Shown: piece after piece, positions 1 to 12,293 of the stretch
How positions within the stretch are numbered: the first letter of the stretch is position 1
Layout: every line of letters begins with the position of its first letter
NCBI GenBank assembly: GCA_949752745.1
Contig: OX457032.1
Span: forward strand, 13,847,836 to 13,911,835
Reading direction: 5' to 3'
DNA length: 64,000 bases
Source of the DNA: Protula sp. h YS-2021
Taxonomy: Eukaryota > Annelida > Polychaeta > Sabellida > Serpulidae
Made by a program: the position numbers and the translations under genes
The notes under the pieces: model-generated
The model's database searches: none
What the model was told of the DNA's origin: nothing
What the model saw: the letters and a program-made list of their open reading frames with translations, nothing else

Positions 1-1596
1 AATATATTGAAGCTGTACGGGTCCAATGTTTCGGCCGTTTTTTCGCTCTTTATTGACATGTAATTATGTGTATTACTCAAATTGACCCTATGATCACCAA
101 ATTTTCTCACATATGTAGTATTTGATCTGACGTTGTGCACATTACTTCTTATTTCATCTTAATTTTTATTTTCACAATCAAAGCGCGATTTTTCATCACC
201 AAACGGAATTTTTAATGGCTGCGGCAAACTTGGCACAAGCCTCACGCATGTGCTAACAGCCACACTGTGAATTATCTAAATGGTGTGTGCTTTATTTGCA
301 TACGTGAAATACGCTGAGCTTTGTGACATATTTGTGTTAGTTTGATAAGAACGAATGGATGCAAAATCTTAATGATCATTTTAAATAAGCTGAATGTTTA
401 AAATTAACAGCTTCAATTACGCAAAATCTAGGTGAGGGTCGGAGTGGAATTCGGGGAAGGGATGCCTTTTGATACATTAACAACGATATTTTAAAAAGGT
501 TTTGAAATCTAAAAAAAGGCTTGTCTGAGAAAAGAAAGCACCCTAAATTTAGCTGAAAAGTTTTCAAATCCTAATCAAAGGAAGGTAATTTTTTTCAAAT
601 ATTAATTTTTGGCCAAGCAAATTACATAAACTAGAAATGGAAAAGGGCTAAAATCGGCCATTGAAATATGTGATATTCTGCCGTATGAGGAACTAAACCA
701 TTGATTAAGGAAAATATGCTTTCTTTTTCTCAAATATGTTTCAAAACCAAAAAGCTGTAAAGACCTTTACTTTAAGCTTTAATCAAAGGCCTTTTGTTAC
801 TCTATTAAAACAATACATTATAGTAATGTTTGTGGAAATTAAATCTAATAAGAGCTGTCAATGTAAAAATGTAGTGGACAAGTATCTGGTCAGAATTTTC
901 AACGATAACCACAGCAAAACTTTTCAGAGACAACTTTACTTTTGCAACAGTCATAACAACAACACTTTAAGAAGTGTGTTTTTATGTCAACGGAAAAATG
1001 AACTGTTTTCCTAATGCCTTTTTTAATCAAACTCTTTCAAAACTGGTTTGTTGAAATGGCATCTAAATATACTCTACAACTGTTAAGTACAACTAGCGAC
1101 CAGTTACGTTTCGTGCACCATAAATCAAAATCAGCATCTCTAAATGCTCGCTCTACCCAATAGCCATTCGGGTGTGAGTATACTGCTTTAAGAGCGGGGA
1201 GCTATGGAAGATCCAGACTTATTCACAGCATTGGGCTGTGGTACTATTTGTAACCTTATCGTAGCAACCCATTGATGTGGTGTTTTATATCTGCAACTAA
1301 TACTTTTGTGAAATTCTTAGTCCAATTTAGTCACTGTTACCGGGTTTGTCTCAGATGCATTTTATCTATACCGAATACTTTGTTATGTCCTAAATTATAT
1401 GTCCTAAATTATAAGGCCCTGAATTATAAGAAATAGGTACCAAGTTATGATAAATACAACTGATTACTAAAAACCAAATCGCTCACATAACATTCTTGAT
1501 ACAATTAACAGTTTTTTTTTTTTTTTGTTTTTTTTTTCAAACGTTGTAAACGCTTTCTTTGCTGGGATAACAAGAGGCGAAAACTAGAATTAAATG

Positions 1597-1770
1597 TTGT
1601 CCAACAGCCAACTTCTACGGCTGTTCGCTCTGTTGTGTATAACACGTTTTTACTCAGAAATCCACTGAAATTGTACCCATTAAGTAAGGAACTGTTTTAC
1701 AAATAGTATCCACCCATTCTGTGTTCACATGACAGAAAAATTTCTTCAAAGGTCGGCTTTTTTATAACAA
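1597..1770. mobile_element. MITE-like element, family A, copy 1
   Basis: About 174 bp, starting TTGTCCAACAGCCAACTTCT and ending in GGTCGGCTTTTTTATAACAA. The ends are imperfect inverted repeats of each other. The same ends and related interior reappear at 28,183-28,372 and, more diverged, at 2,728-2,912. It has no coding capacity, so it fits a non-autonomous DNA element. The superfamily cannot be assigned by eye. Confidence 0.6.
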
Positions 1771-2265
1771 CACATGTTAGGAAACACACAATATTGGAAA
1801 CTATAGTTTATTTACATCGGAAACACGTGGTTTCAAAGGCGGAGAGAAAATCAGAAATCCGACAACAAATACATTGTTTTCATTGACTGGTTCGATTTTA
1901 AAAGGAAAATTCACACATATATTTTTTTCTTTTAGATAAAATTTTAAAATGCCTACAGGTAAAACTGGAAATTTTGCTTCCCTGTACAATTTATAGCACG
2001 GTTTCTAGGGTAAACAAAATGTTTCTACGCGTATTAACTTTTTTACCCGTTAGCATGCAGCAGTTCAGCGTTTCAAATGTCAACAACTGAGAGGGAAAGC
2101 ATTAACAGGGACATAATGAAAGACCAGTTAGAACTTTAAAGTTATGAGGAAAAAAAATGATGACCGATTCTTGTTGCTGGAATGTTTCGAATGACCTGCC
2201 CTAAATTTTGAGTTACGAGTATGGCTGGAAACGGATGGTATTCTACCCATATTTGTGAAGATGTT

Positions 2266-2268
<3 letters not shown>

Positions 2269-2351
<83 letters not shown>
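2269..2351. repeat. (TA)n microsatellite
   Basis: An uninterrupted TA run of about 83 bp. It creates a spurious alternating Tyr-Ile reading frame. It is one of three long TA runs in the window (others at 41,743 and 53,578). Confidence 0.97.
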
Positions 2352-2353
<2 letters not shown>

Positions 2354-2727
2354 CTCCGGGTAGAAATCTATCGCAGATAGCGCTTGTTAGCAACGAAGGT
2401 TTCAATTTCCATAGCTCCAAGTCAGCTCTTCATTATTTATACTTGGTATGTTTCTTTATCAGAGCCACAACGCGTTACATTGTATTGCTCATAGGGGTCA
2501 ACTTTAGTTGCTCTGAGGCACTTTGTCGGCACAGTAATCCATATTATGTTGGAATATATATATAGTTCATGCAGTATGTACCCTTTGTGCACCCAAGGCC
2601 ACATTTTTCATGCCTTGTGTTTCTCAAAATTATACATTAAAGGTGAAAAAAAAATAGGCATCGGCCAGCTGTCAAATGTTTTGTTAATCTTCCAGGTTTG
2701 TTCTACCCAGCATGCCCTTCGACCGTA

Positions 2728-2912
2728 GTTATAAAATATCTGACCTCTGAAGGGATCTGTCGATTCTGTATATACCCGTTTACACTGCAGGCCCATTGGA
2801 GATTCCGCGAAAATAATACTCAGTAAGAGGGAGCTCCTTTTGTAATGTATATCTGCTCTGTATTTATACATAACACGCAGATCTCCTCAGAGGTCATCTT
2901 TTTTATGACAAC
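2728..2912. mobile_element. MITE-like element, family A, copy 2
   Basis: The left end (GTTATAAAATATCTGACCTC) and the right end (AGAGGTCATCTTTTTTATGA) are inverted repeats. The interior shares blocks with the copy at 28,183, such as TCTGC(T)CTG(T/C) followed by an AGATCTCC(C/T)CAGAGGTCA terminus. Boundaries are approximate. Confidence 0.55.
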
Positions 2913-4128
2913 TCCTTGTTGTTTCCGCATAAATTTACGCATGCGCATGAGAGAAAAACAAAAGATGTCTGCCTGTGGGAATTTGTGGTTATTGCTAGAA
3001 CTTGTTCTTTTATGAGAATATCAAGATATGTACACTCTTCAACAACACATTTTCTTTGAGGGCACTCCATAACACTTCATAAATCTAGGTATGTATCTTA
3101 ATATACTGCAATGTCGCCACAGAGGTGCCTCGAAGCGAGCGTAGTTTACTTGCATATAGTTATATAGCGAGGATTTGAAGCCCTCCGCGAACCTCAGTAG
3201 CGGATGGCTTCTTGGAGCTACAATTTCCCTAGCCCTACGTGAATCTTGCTGACTTCCCAGGAAGATAGGAAAAGACCACTGGAAGAATATTCAAAAGTTA
3301 TTCAAATTTAATAATGCATATACATTCGTGTAGACTTTTTTATTAATCATGTGAAAACGTCAGTTGAACTGCAGTGGTGTTTGTACAAACCAACACCTTT
3401 GGCACTGAAGTCTTGAAAATATACATGACTTAAGCCGATCGAACCAGGCATATTGATCTTTTTACTATGTTTTTGAACTCAAATGTAACGTATTTTGGTG
3501 CATGACACCTAAATTTTGCATTCTAAATTCAGATCTTATGGGAAATGTGCTTATTTATATACAGCATAACATATTCCTGTATAATTATATGAAATACTTC
3601 CTCAGCAACATGGTGGGTTTACATGCCTACGTACCGCTGTTGTTCCTATAAACACTTCAAATGCACAAGTAAAAATAGATTAAATTTATTTTGCATTTCT
3701 GTGTTTTTTTTGTTTTTGTTTTTTTTTTTTTTTTGTTTTTTTTTTACCTCAGTGGTGGTATTTCGCTTTCTTACACAAACGCTAACACATGTTAACAAAA
3801 CTGTCGTACTTTTATTCAGTGGCGCTGTTGTTTATTGAGTAGTGATGGATCGTTTCCCTCCCATTAAAATGTTTTAGAAAATGATATTCTGTTGGCTATG
3901 TGCTACGTGAAATAACAACAATCTCTGGATATCATTTTCGCAAAAATATTTTCGCTATTTCATATAAGATAAGGGTTTTCATAAATGCTGGGCTTCAGTC
4001 CCAATGTGAGTGTTAACGGTATATTAGTCGTGCTGTGGTTTGTTGGATCAAAATTATGGCGACAGCTGGGTGCAATGTTTCCAGATATTCTTGTTGATTA
4101 TTTTTTTCTTTATATTTCATTTTTTCAG

Positions 4129-5625
<1,497 letters not shown>

Positions 5626-5993
5626 GGGATTTATTTATATATATATATAAAGCTGTATAATGCACTGTATGTGGTTCGCGCTAAGTTGTATGATTTCAAT
5701 CTAATGCGCGCATGACTGTTCGCCATCGCCAGGTGTGGAGTACCAATTCTGAGTAATGTTATCCATTGGTTTTGCAAAACTCACTGCGGGAAAGCGCGGG
5801 GTGTCTCATCGCTGGTCGTTGAATTCAGGCTGATGCTGTGGCATAATAGCCTGGGAAGGTGTGGGGGAATATTGGTATGGCCATGAGATAAGGGAGGAGT
5901 GGGGCAGGGGTAGTTGTATATGCGCGTAAAACCTTTGTTTTTGTGTAACAGCCGAGGTTAAATTACTTTCAGTATTTATTTCTTGTAAATTTT

Positions 5994-5999
5994 AATAAA
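5994..5999 (+). terminator. Candidate polyadenylation signal of MORN2
   Basis: AATAAA about 370 bases after the stop codon, within AT-rich 3' UTR-like sequence. No stronger candidate lies nearer. Its use is inferred. Confidence 0.5.
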
Positions 6000-8900
6000 T
6001 TATATAAAATGAGCATTGTATTATTATTGTTGGTAATTTTTAAGACAAGGAAAGATTCACAACAACGCGCTTCTTTTTTCGTAATTAAGCTTTATTGTAT
6101 AATTCGTTTCCAGACACACGTGCTTGCTGCTAACAAAACAAAGAGTGCAGTGAACAAGACGTAATAAATTAACATTCAATTCAAAAATATACAACACATT
6201 TTTTTTGTTCAAACATAAATATCTGAATACAACATAAGTACCCCTTGCGTCTAGTTTAACATTACTAGACATCCAAAGCAATGGAATACTTCGGTGATTT
6301 TCTGATTTTCTTCTGCTCAATTATATGTCACTTTATTAAAAAATGTTTTGACTAAATTCAAGAGGTTCCAGAAATTATGATGAGCTCCATAAATGTATGC
6401 TATCTGGAACTGAATTCACGCAGCTAGTCAGTTATTTTTGTTAATTCAAATTTAAAAAATTAGGTATACCGTTACTATTTTCACAAAAGGCACACGATTA
6501 CAACAGTGATGTTTAAATAGCAGAGTAATGTCTACAAAAAAATATATATGTAGTGAAGAGATTCAGGTAAATATATTGATATAAGTTTTCCCTCTTTGCA
6601 TTCTGCAAATCAATACGTAGTCATCAAAGCTTCTAGCGTCAAAATTAACCCAAGACACCTGCCATTATCACAGAATTGCTTTGTTTAAAACTTTATTTTT
6701 TAATCTGAAACTGGTCATTAGAATAATAAGCGTTTGACGAAGCAAGGAAGAACGCCACGCCGATTTTCATGCGAAATTCCCAAGTAATAAAATAAAAAGG
6801 GTTTGAAAAAAGTCTCACTTTTTGAGTCAGTATGTGGCATTTTACATTCGATGTGTGATAGGTCGTGGTAATTGGCCTCGTTGATAGATGTTGGAAAAGA
6901 ACGAGTGCAAAAACAAGCACTTTTACCCCTTCTGAGCGAAAAAAAATTATAATAATCATAAAAATAACGCTACTAATGTGAAAGAAATAACGAGGTTCAA
7001 CTCTTCTAGCGGTGATACTGGTAACACAAGGGGAGAGAATGACATTGCCCTGGCAATCAAACCTTCCGGGACTCCAGTTTGATATCAATTCTAAACCTAC
7101 CAACCCTACTTTATATGAACTACATAATTTCACAAAATAAGAACTGCAAACACAGACCATTTAAATGCACATAAGACATCAAACGAACCATCTGAAGTAA
7201 GAAAAAGAACATTGGGCTATTTTGAGACCTGAAGAAACAGCCTCTTTTAAAGGGCTACTGAATATACACAGAGTTATTTGAAACACTTTGGCCCACTTGC
7301 AAGTTTCCGCAAAACAAGTCCTTCGCTTTAGCTCAATACATCACAGTTTCGAAAAGCTAATTTGTTTTCTAGGTTATTCTTTTTTAGTTACATAAAATCC
7401 AAATGCCTTTTTTTTAATATCTCAATTTTGTCCGTTTATCGGGAGAATAATTACGGTAACAGTGCCGCAAAATTGTGAACACTCACCCGACAAATATAAG
7501 CGAAACTACCCACTGAAAGAACAACTACAGTGCACACAGCAATTCATTTCACACTCTATGATACACCTCCACAACCAAATAACTTAAATTCTTGTGCGTT
7601 GCCACTCTGACAACTAAAAATAATAAGTTACTAGGTGGGTTAATAATACTTTTTTCAGAATAAGATGCCCACTCCTCGGTGAATTTTAAGTCAAAATTCA
7701 AACTTGGTTTTGATTAAACTTACGTCAGACAAAAAATGTGTTTTTTTAATGAAAAAAATTATTCCATCAAAACATAGATGACAGAAGTAAAAGCCAAAAT
7801 TACATTCGGGGTGAGAGTAATATATTATCTCTATTTCAGGAGAAAGGGTAGATTTTGTATTTTTGGCATGTCTTGTTTAGTTGTTTTTTTTTGTTTTTTT
7901 TTAATATTTATTTATTTCTTAACACAAAACCAAGTGAAAATTTTGACAAGTTTTACGAGGTAGAACACACAATTATTTTGTGACTCATTCACAAAAAATG
8001 CCAAAGTACTGCAATATCTCTGTGTGTAGCTCAATTTCTTTTGGCAACAAAGCAACAAATCCCCATAACTACACACACAGAAGCACCGCCCCCCACCCCT
8101 TCCCCAGCAAATAGGAACTGCTGCATGGTAAAGTCCCCCCCCCCCCCACCCACCCCCGCAATGGGAGCTCCTGCGCGGTAACGCTGAGGTAAGCGGGTAT
8201 GGCTTAAAACAGAAAAGTATAGCCAAACAGCGCCCACTTTCCATTTCATAACTTTTCTTTTTGAGGCATGCTATAACTATCAACTTTTTGTCTGAATGAA
8301 AAGCCACTGGCATTGCTTCTGTTGGCCAATCCACTTATAACAGTGTAACACGTGTGCTTTAAAATAAGACTTGTCCAATTTCTGCAGTTGACCCCATAGC
8401 ATTGTTTCAAAAGTACTTTTCACATGCACATGCAAAGTAAATAATCCTTTTTTCCAAACATAACAACTTGTAATGCATTAAGTTACTGGGATAATTTAGT
8501 TCTTTTTTTTTAAGTTATTAATTCAAAACTGAAAATAGAATCCACACCACACGTTTCAATGTGTACTGGAAAAAAATTTCACACAATCTTTTTCATGTAT
8601 TAAGATACAATAATTTAATATCACAATTTAGGCAAAACAAAGTCATTAAGGCCACAAATTACACACATTCAAATCATTTATATTTCATATAGCAACTGAC
8701 GACATCTGTAGGTGTTTTGTATGCAAATCAAATACAACACAGCATACAAATGTCAACATACATAGATTTTTACATCACATTAAAATCGCATCGACTCGCA
8801 CATAATAAATTAATTGACAGACACACAAAATATGCACTAGAACTTTCAAATAAAAAACACACGTAAACAGCAAAACAATATGTAGTTTTCAGCATTAAAA

Positions 8901-9218
8901 CTAAACGTTTATAAATTTTTCATCAAATTAGACAACAGTAATGGTCTTTCTGTTATGTTTTACGTCAAACTGGATTTAAACCACGCATCTACTGTACGAA
9001 AATAAACTCCCAATGCATTACAGCGATCTTTAATTTATATGAACTAGAACTGTCAATACTGGCTTACTCATTAAAAAAAAGGGTTATTTCACTTGTTTTA
9101 AAACCTCAACCTAGTGTGACTGTGCACTTACATGGATAATATATCAGACACGGTGATTATTTGTTTACATTACTGTGGCCAACAAAGGTTATGTTTATAT
9201 ATGTTACACGAATTCGCG
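6000..9218. other. Intergenic region, nothing recognised
   Basis: AT-rich sequence between the two convergent genes. It has a poly-C tract near 8,134-8,147 and no exon-like block that could be matched to a family. The short open frames show no supporting splice sites or conserved motifs. Confidence 0.55.
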
Positions 9219-9500
9219 TAATCAGGGAATACGGATATTCGCTGTGACCGTCAGGGAATACGCGTATTCGCTGTGACCGCCAGGGAATACGGGTATTCGC
9301 TGTGACCGCCAGGGAATACACGTATTCGCTGTGACCGCCAGGAATTACGGGTATTCGCTGTGACCGCCATTGAATACGGGTATTCACTGTGACCTCCAGG
9401 GAATAGGTGAATTCCCTAGAATTTCTAAGGAATACGTGTATTCACTGAAATTCGTGGTTCTTCATTGCGCGAATTCCCTGAACGCCTCAGGGAATTTGTG
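9219..9500. repeat. 29-bp palindromic repeat array, left cluster
   Basis: About seven units near 29 bp built on CAGGGAATACGNGTATTCGC followed by TGTGACCGC, then more degenerate GAATTCCCT blocks. The core GGGAATACGCGTATTC is close to a perfect palindrome. Related blocks recur at 11,375-11,530. Confidence 0.85.
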
Positions 9501-9639
9501 TAATACGGAAAACTAAGTGAATATTGTCAATAAATAATAATATCATGTCCTAAATAACAAATAAATCTACTTCCCAGCACTGAAATTTCGCGAGAAGTGA
9601 ATTAGATTAGATTTAAGGCAAAGTATACTTAGAAATAAG

Positions 9640-9682
9640 AGGTTGCGGGGGGGGGGGGGGGGAGGAAGGGGGGAGGGGGGAG
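9640..9682. repeat. Poly-G tract
   Basis: A run of more than 15 G, then a G-rich AGGAAGGGGGGAGGGGGGAG stretch. It is one of many long G or C runs in this window. Confidence 0.95.
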
Positions 9683-9889
9683 ATGACCGTTTACCGAAAT
9701 TTGTTGGCTAAGACTTATGGTCAAATCGTACCAATATCAAGTCGCACCCTAATTTTTTTGGACAAGTCGTATCCTGCCCAAAGGAAATAATATAAACATT
9801 TAATTTACATGCCGCGTGGACAATATTTTTATACATTTTTGCACTTAACTGAAGTGGAACAATTTTGAAATATTAATTACATATCCGGG

Positions 9890-10790
9890 TCCGGTTGGCA
9901 CAGGGTCGTGGTGAGACAAGGTCTTGGTGGCACAGGGTCTTGGTGGTACAGGGTCCTGGCGGGACGGGGTCCTGCTGGGACAGGGTCCTCGTGAGGAAGG
10001 GTCCTGCTGGGACCGGGTCCTGGTGGGAAAGGTGGGACAGGGTCCTGGTGGGATAGGTGTCCTGGTGGGACAGGGTCCTGGCGGGACGGGGTCCTGGTGG
10101 GACAGGTGTCCTTGTGGGACAGGGTCCTTGTGGCACAGGGTCTTGGTGGCACAGGGTCTTGGTGGCACAGGGTCCTGGTAGCACAGGGTCCTGGCGGGAC
10201 AGGGTCCTGGTGGCACAGGGTCCTGGTGGGACAGGGTCCGGTTGGCACAGGGTCCTGGTAGCACAGGGTCCTGGTGGGACAGGGTCCTGGTGGCACAGGG
10301 TCCTGGTGGGACAGGGTCCGGTTGGCACAGGGTCCTGGTGGCACAGGGTCTTGGTGGCACAGGGTCCTAGTGGGACAGGGTCCTTTCGAGACAGGGGTCT
10401 TGGTGGGACAGGGTCCTGGTGGGACAGGGTCCGGTTGGCACAGGGTCCTGGTGGGACAGGGTCTTGGTGGCACAGGGTCCTAGTGGGACAGGGTCCTGGC
10501 GAGACAGGGGTCTTGGTGGGACAGGGTCCTGGTGGAACAGGGTCCGGTTGGCACAGGGTCCTGGTGGGACAGGCTCTCGGTGGCACAGGGTCCTGGCGAG
10601 ACACGGATCTTGGTGGGACAGAGTCCTGGCGGGACAGGGTCTTGGTGGCACAGGGTCCTGGAGGGACAGGGTCCTGGTGGGACAGGGTCCGGTTGGCACT
10701 GGGTCCTGGTGGCACAAGGGCCGTGGTGGGACAGGGTCTTGGTGGCATACGGTCCTAGTGGCACAGGATCCTGGCAGGACAGAGTGGCTG
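9890..10790. repeat. 17-bp minisatellite, largely stop-free in several frames
   Basis: More than 50 copies of a unit close to GGGACAGGGTCCTGGTG, with GTTGGCACAGGGTCC and CTTGGTGGCACAGG variants. Because 17 is not a multiple of 3, each frame cycles through all phases, and no phase contains a stop. Long open frames of up to 291 codons therefore appear on both strands. They read as Pro-rich or Gly/Trp-rich repeats and are not supported as genes. Confidence 0.95.
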
Positions 10791-10889
10791 CAATGTCTTA
10801 ATTCACTATACAGGAGTGTCAGCCCTTAAACCTGAATTACATCCTCAGGGCGGGTGTATGCTCTGTGATTTAAATATTAACGCGTATTA

Positions 10890-11374
10890 TATTAAAGTCA
10901 CCCTCCCCCCCCCCCACCCACCGATTCTCATCCCCTCCATTTACGTTAAGCTTTACTAACAGTAACAAAGAACTGAGATGTTTCTGAGATGTTTCTCAAC
11001 TCACAAATTTTTCATTTTCTGATAAGTTTGTTTCGATTGCATTTTCTTAAGAACTAGTTAACAATGGAATCAAAACCCAATTGCAACTGCGCTTCAGTCT
11101 AATTGCAATTTCTAGTCATCGAATGACTTTACCATGTGTCGTTAGAGCCTACTTTTACGACCACCCACACACCTCGGAACATATATAAAACTCAACACAG
11201 AAGGGTGGGTGTGTGGTGGTTAACTGGATATGTGAAAGTGGGGGGGGGGGGGGGTATGACTCGGGAGGGGGCTTTTAGCTAGAACCAGTTGGTTACAATA
11301 CAGAATATAAATTTAATATTTTATAGCTAAGAAATAGTTTCGTGGTTTTTATTTATAGCAAAAAATGGCATTTC
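10890..11374. other. Intergenic stretch, nothing recognised
   Basis: AT-rich sequence between the 17-bp minisatellite and the right palindromic cluster, with a poly-C tract near 10,904 and a poly-G tract near 11,240. No exon is supported. Confidence 0.5.
11348..11353 (-). terminator. Possible polyadenylation signal of the phosphatase gene
   Basis: AATAAA on the - strand, about 840 bases after the phosphatase stop codon. It is only a candidate; the true 3' end cannot be fixed from sequence alone. Confidence 0.25.
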
Positions 11375-11530
11375 AGCGAATTCGCGTATTCCAGGACCCT
11401 TCGTTTTAGGAAATACGTGAATTCCCTGGAGTTTTTACGCGATAACGCGTATTCCCTGGGGCAGCGAATACGTGAATTCCCTGACAATTTCAGGTAATGC
11501 GCGCATTCCCTGATTACACCAATTCCCTGT
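11375..11530. repeat. Palindromic GAATTC/GTATTCCCTG array, right cluster
   Basis: Five to six degenerate units with GCGTATTCCCTGG and AATACGTGAATTCCCTG cores, related to the cluster at 9,219-9,500. The two clusters flank the 17-bp minisatellite. Confidence 0.7.
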
Positions 11531-12190
11531 AACATATAAATGCCTCAAATATATACAAATAGCCCTCGCACCTGCCTGGTGAATGCACAGACATAACGCA
11601 CATCAGTTTTTCGCAGTCATAAAGATCAGTTTCAAGACTTGTCCGAAATATAAACAAATGCTCTAAAGATTGCTGCTTACATCCGCGGAGCAATAGAGTT
11701 TTTTTTTTTTTTTTTTTGGCTTTAAATACTCTTTTTCTGGCACACAATACGTTAAATTGCATGGCCGCCATGACTTCCGGTTTATGACGCAGCCTCGGAA
11801 ATTTCTATATAAACCTTTGAAATGTCGTCCGAAAACGAACAAACACAAAAAATTCAGTAACCATGGATACCAAGTAGCGTTTTGACCAAGCAACTTTCCG
11901 TTTTTCTCTTTAACTGACTAAATAATGGGCAATTCACTTAACTCAGCCCGCATGCTATGTATTACACAATGCTATGTATGAAAAATAGTCCATTTTGTAT
12001 TCATACACAAATAAGTGATACGGTCCTGTATTCAGATGAGATCTTCTCTATTGAAAGCTTTCAGATAAATAAATTTCCCCGATACAATACCAGCCGTTTC
12101 ATTACACCTGCTACCGGAAATCGAAAACGCCGATGAGATTAACCCAAACTTCACGCTGATTGGCTAAGATTATCCTATACACGTGTGCAG

Positions 12191-12293
12191 TTAATCTTCC
12201 TCTGTTGTCCCATCGTCGGGCAGTTCCTTTTCAAAAAGGGCTAAAGTCTGGTGCACGAATTCATACTGTTCGTTTGTTTGTATCATTCCACCT
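12191..12293 (-). CDS. PTPRR: Phosphatase exon 13 (Q-loop and C-terminus)
   Basis: Follows TTTTGCAG. It encodes [20 protein letters not shown] and a short acidic tail ([12 protein letters not shown]) before TAA at 12,191-12,193. Q475 and Q479 are the water-positioning glutamines of the family. Confidence 0.93.

Larger units (their letters stand above)
1..4128. other. Noncoding region upstream of the visible MORN2 exons
   Basis: No coding exon could be supported here. The stretch is AT-rich and holds two copies of a short inverted-repeat element, a long TA run and homopolymer T tracts near 1,511-1,540 and 3,707-3,744. The first exon of MORN2 should lie here or beyond the left edge. It must end in phase 1. 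The candidate donors looked at (near 1,172 and 4,005) give phase 0 and were not accepted. Confidence 0.6.

Noticed and set aside
3985..4005. Possible first MORN2 exon (MLGFSPN before GTGAGT)
   Set aside because: It ends in phase 0, while the next exon needs phase 1.
6693..7160. 155-codon - strand open frame between the two genes
   Set aside because: No recognised domain, skewed composition and no splice or polyadenylation context; treated as chance or an old repeat.
9873..10748. Long proline-rich open frames on the - strand and Gly/Trp-rich frames on the + strand
   Set aside because: They are products of a stop-free 17-bp tandem repeat and shift through all phases; no splice or start context supports a gene.
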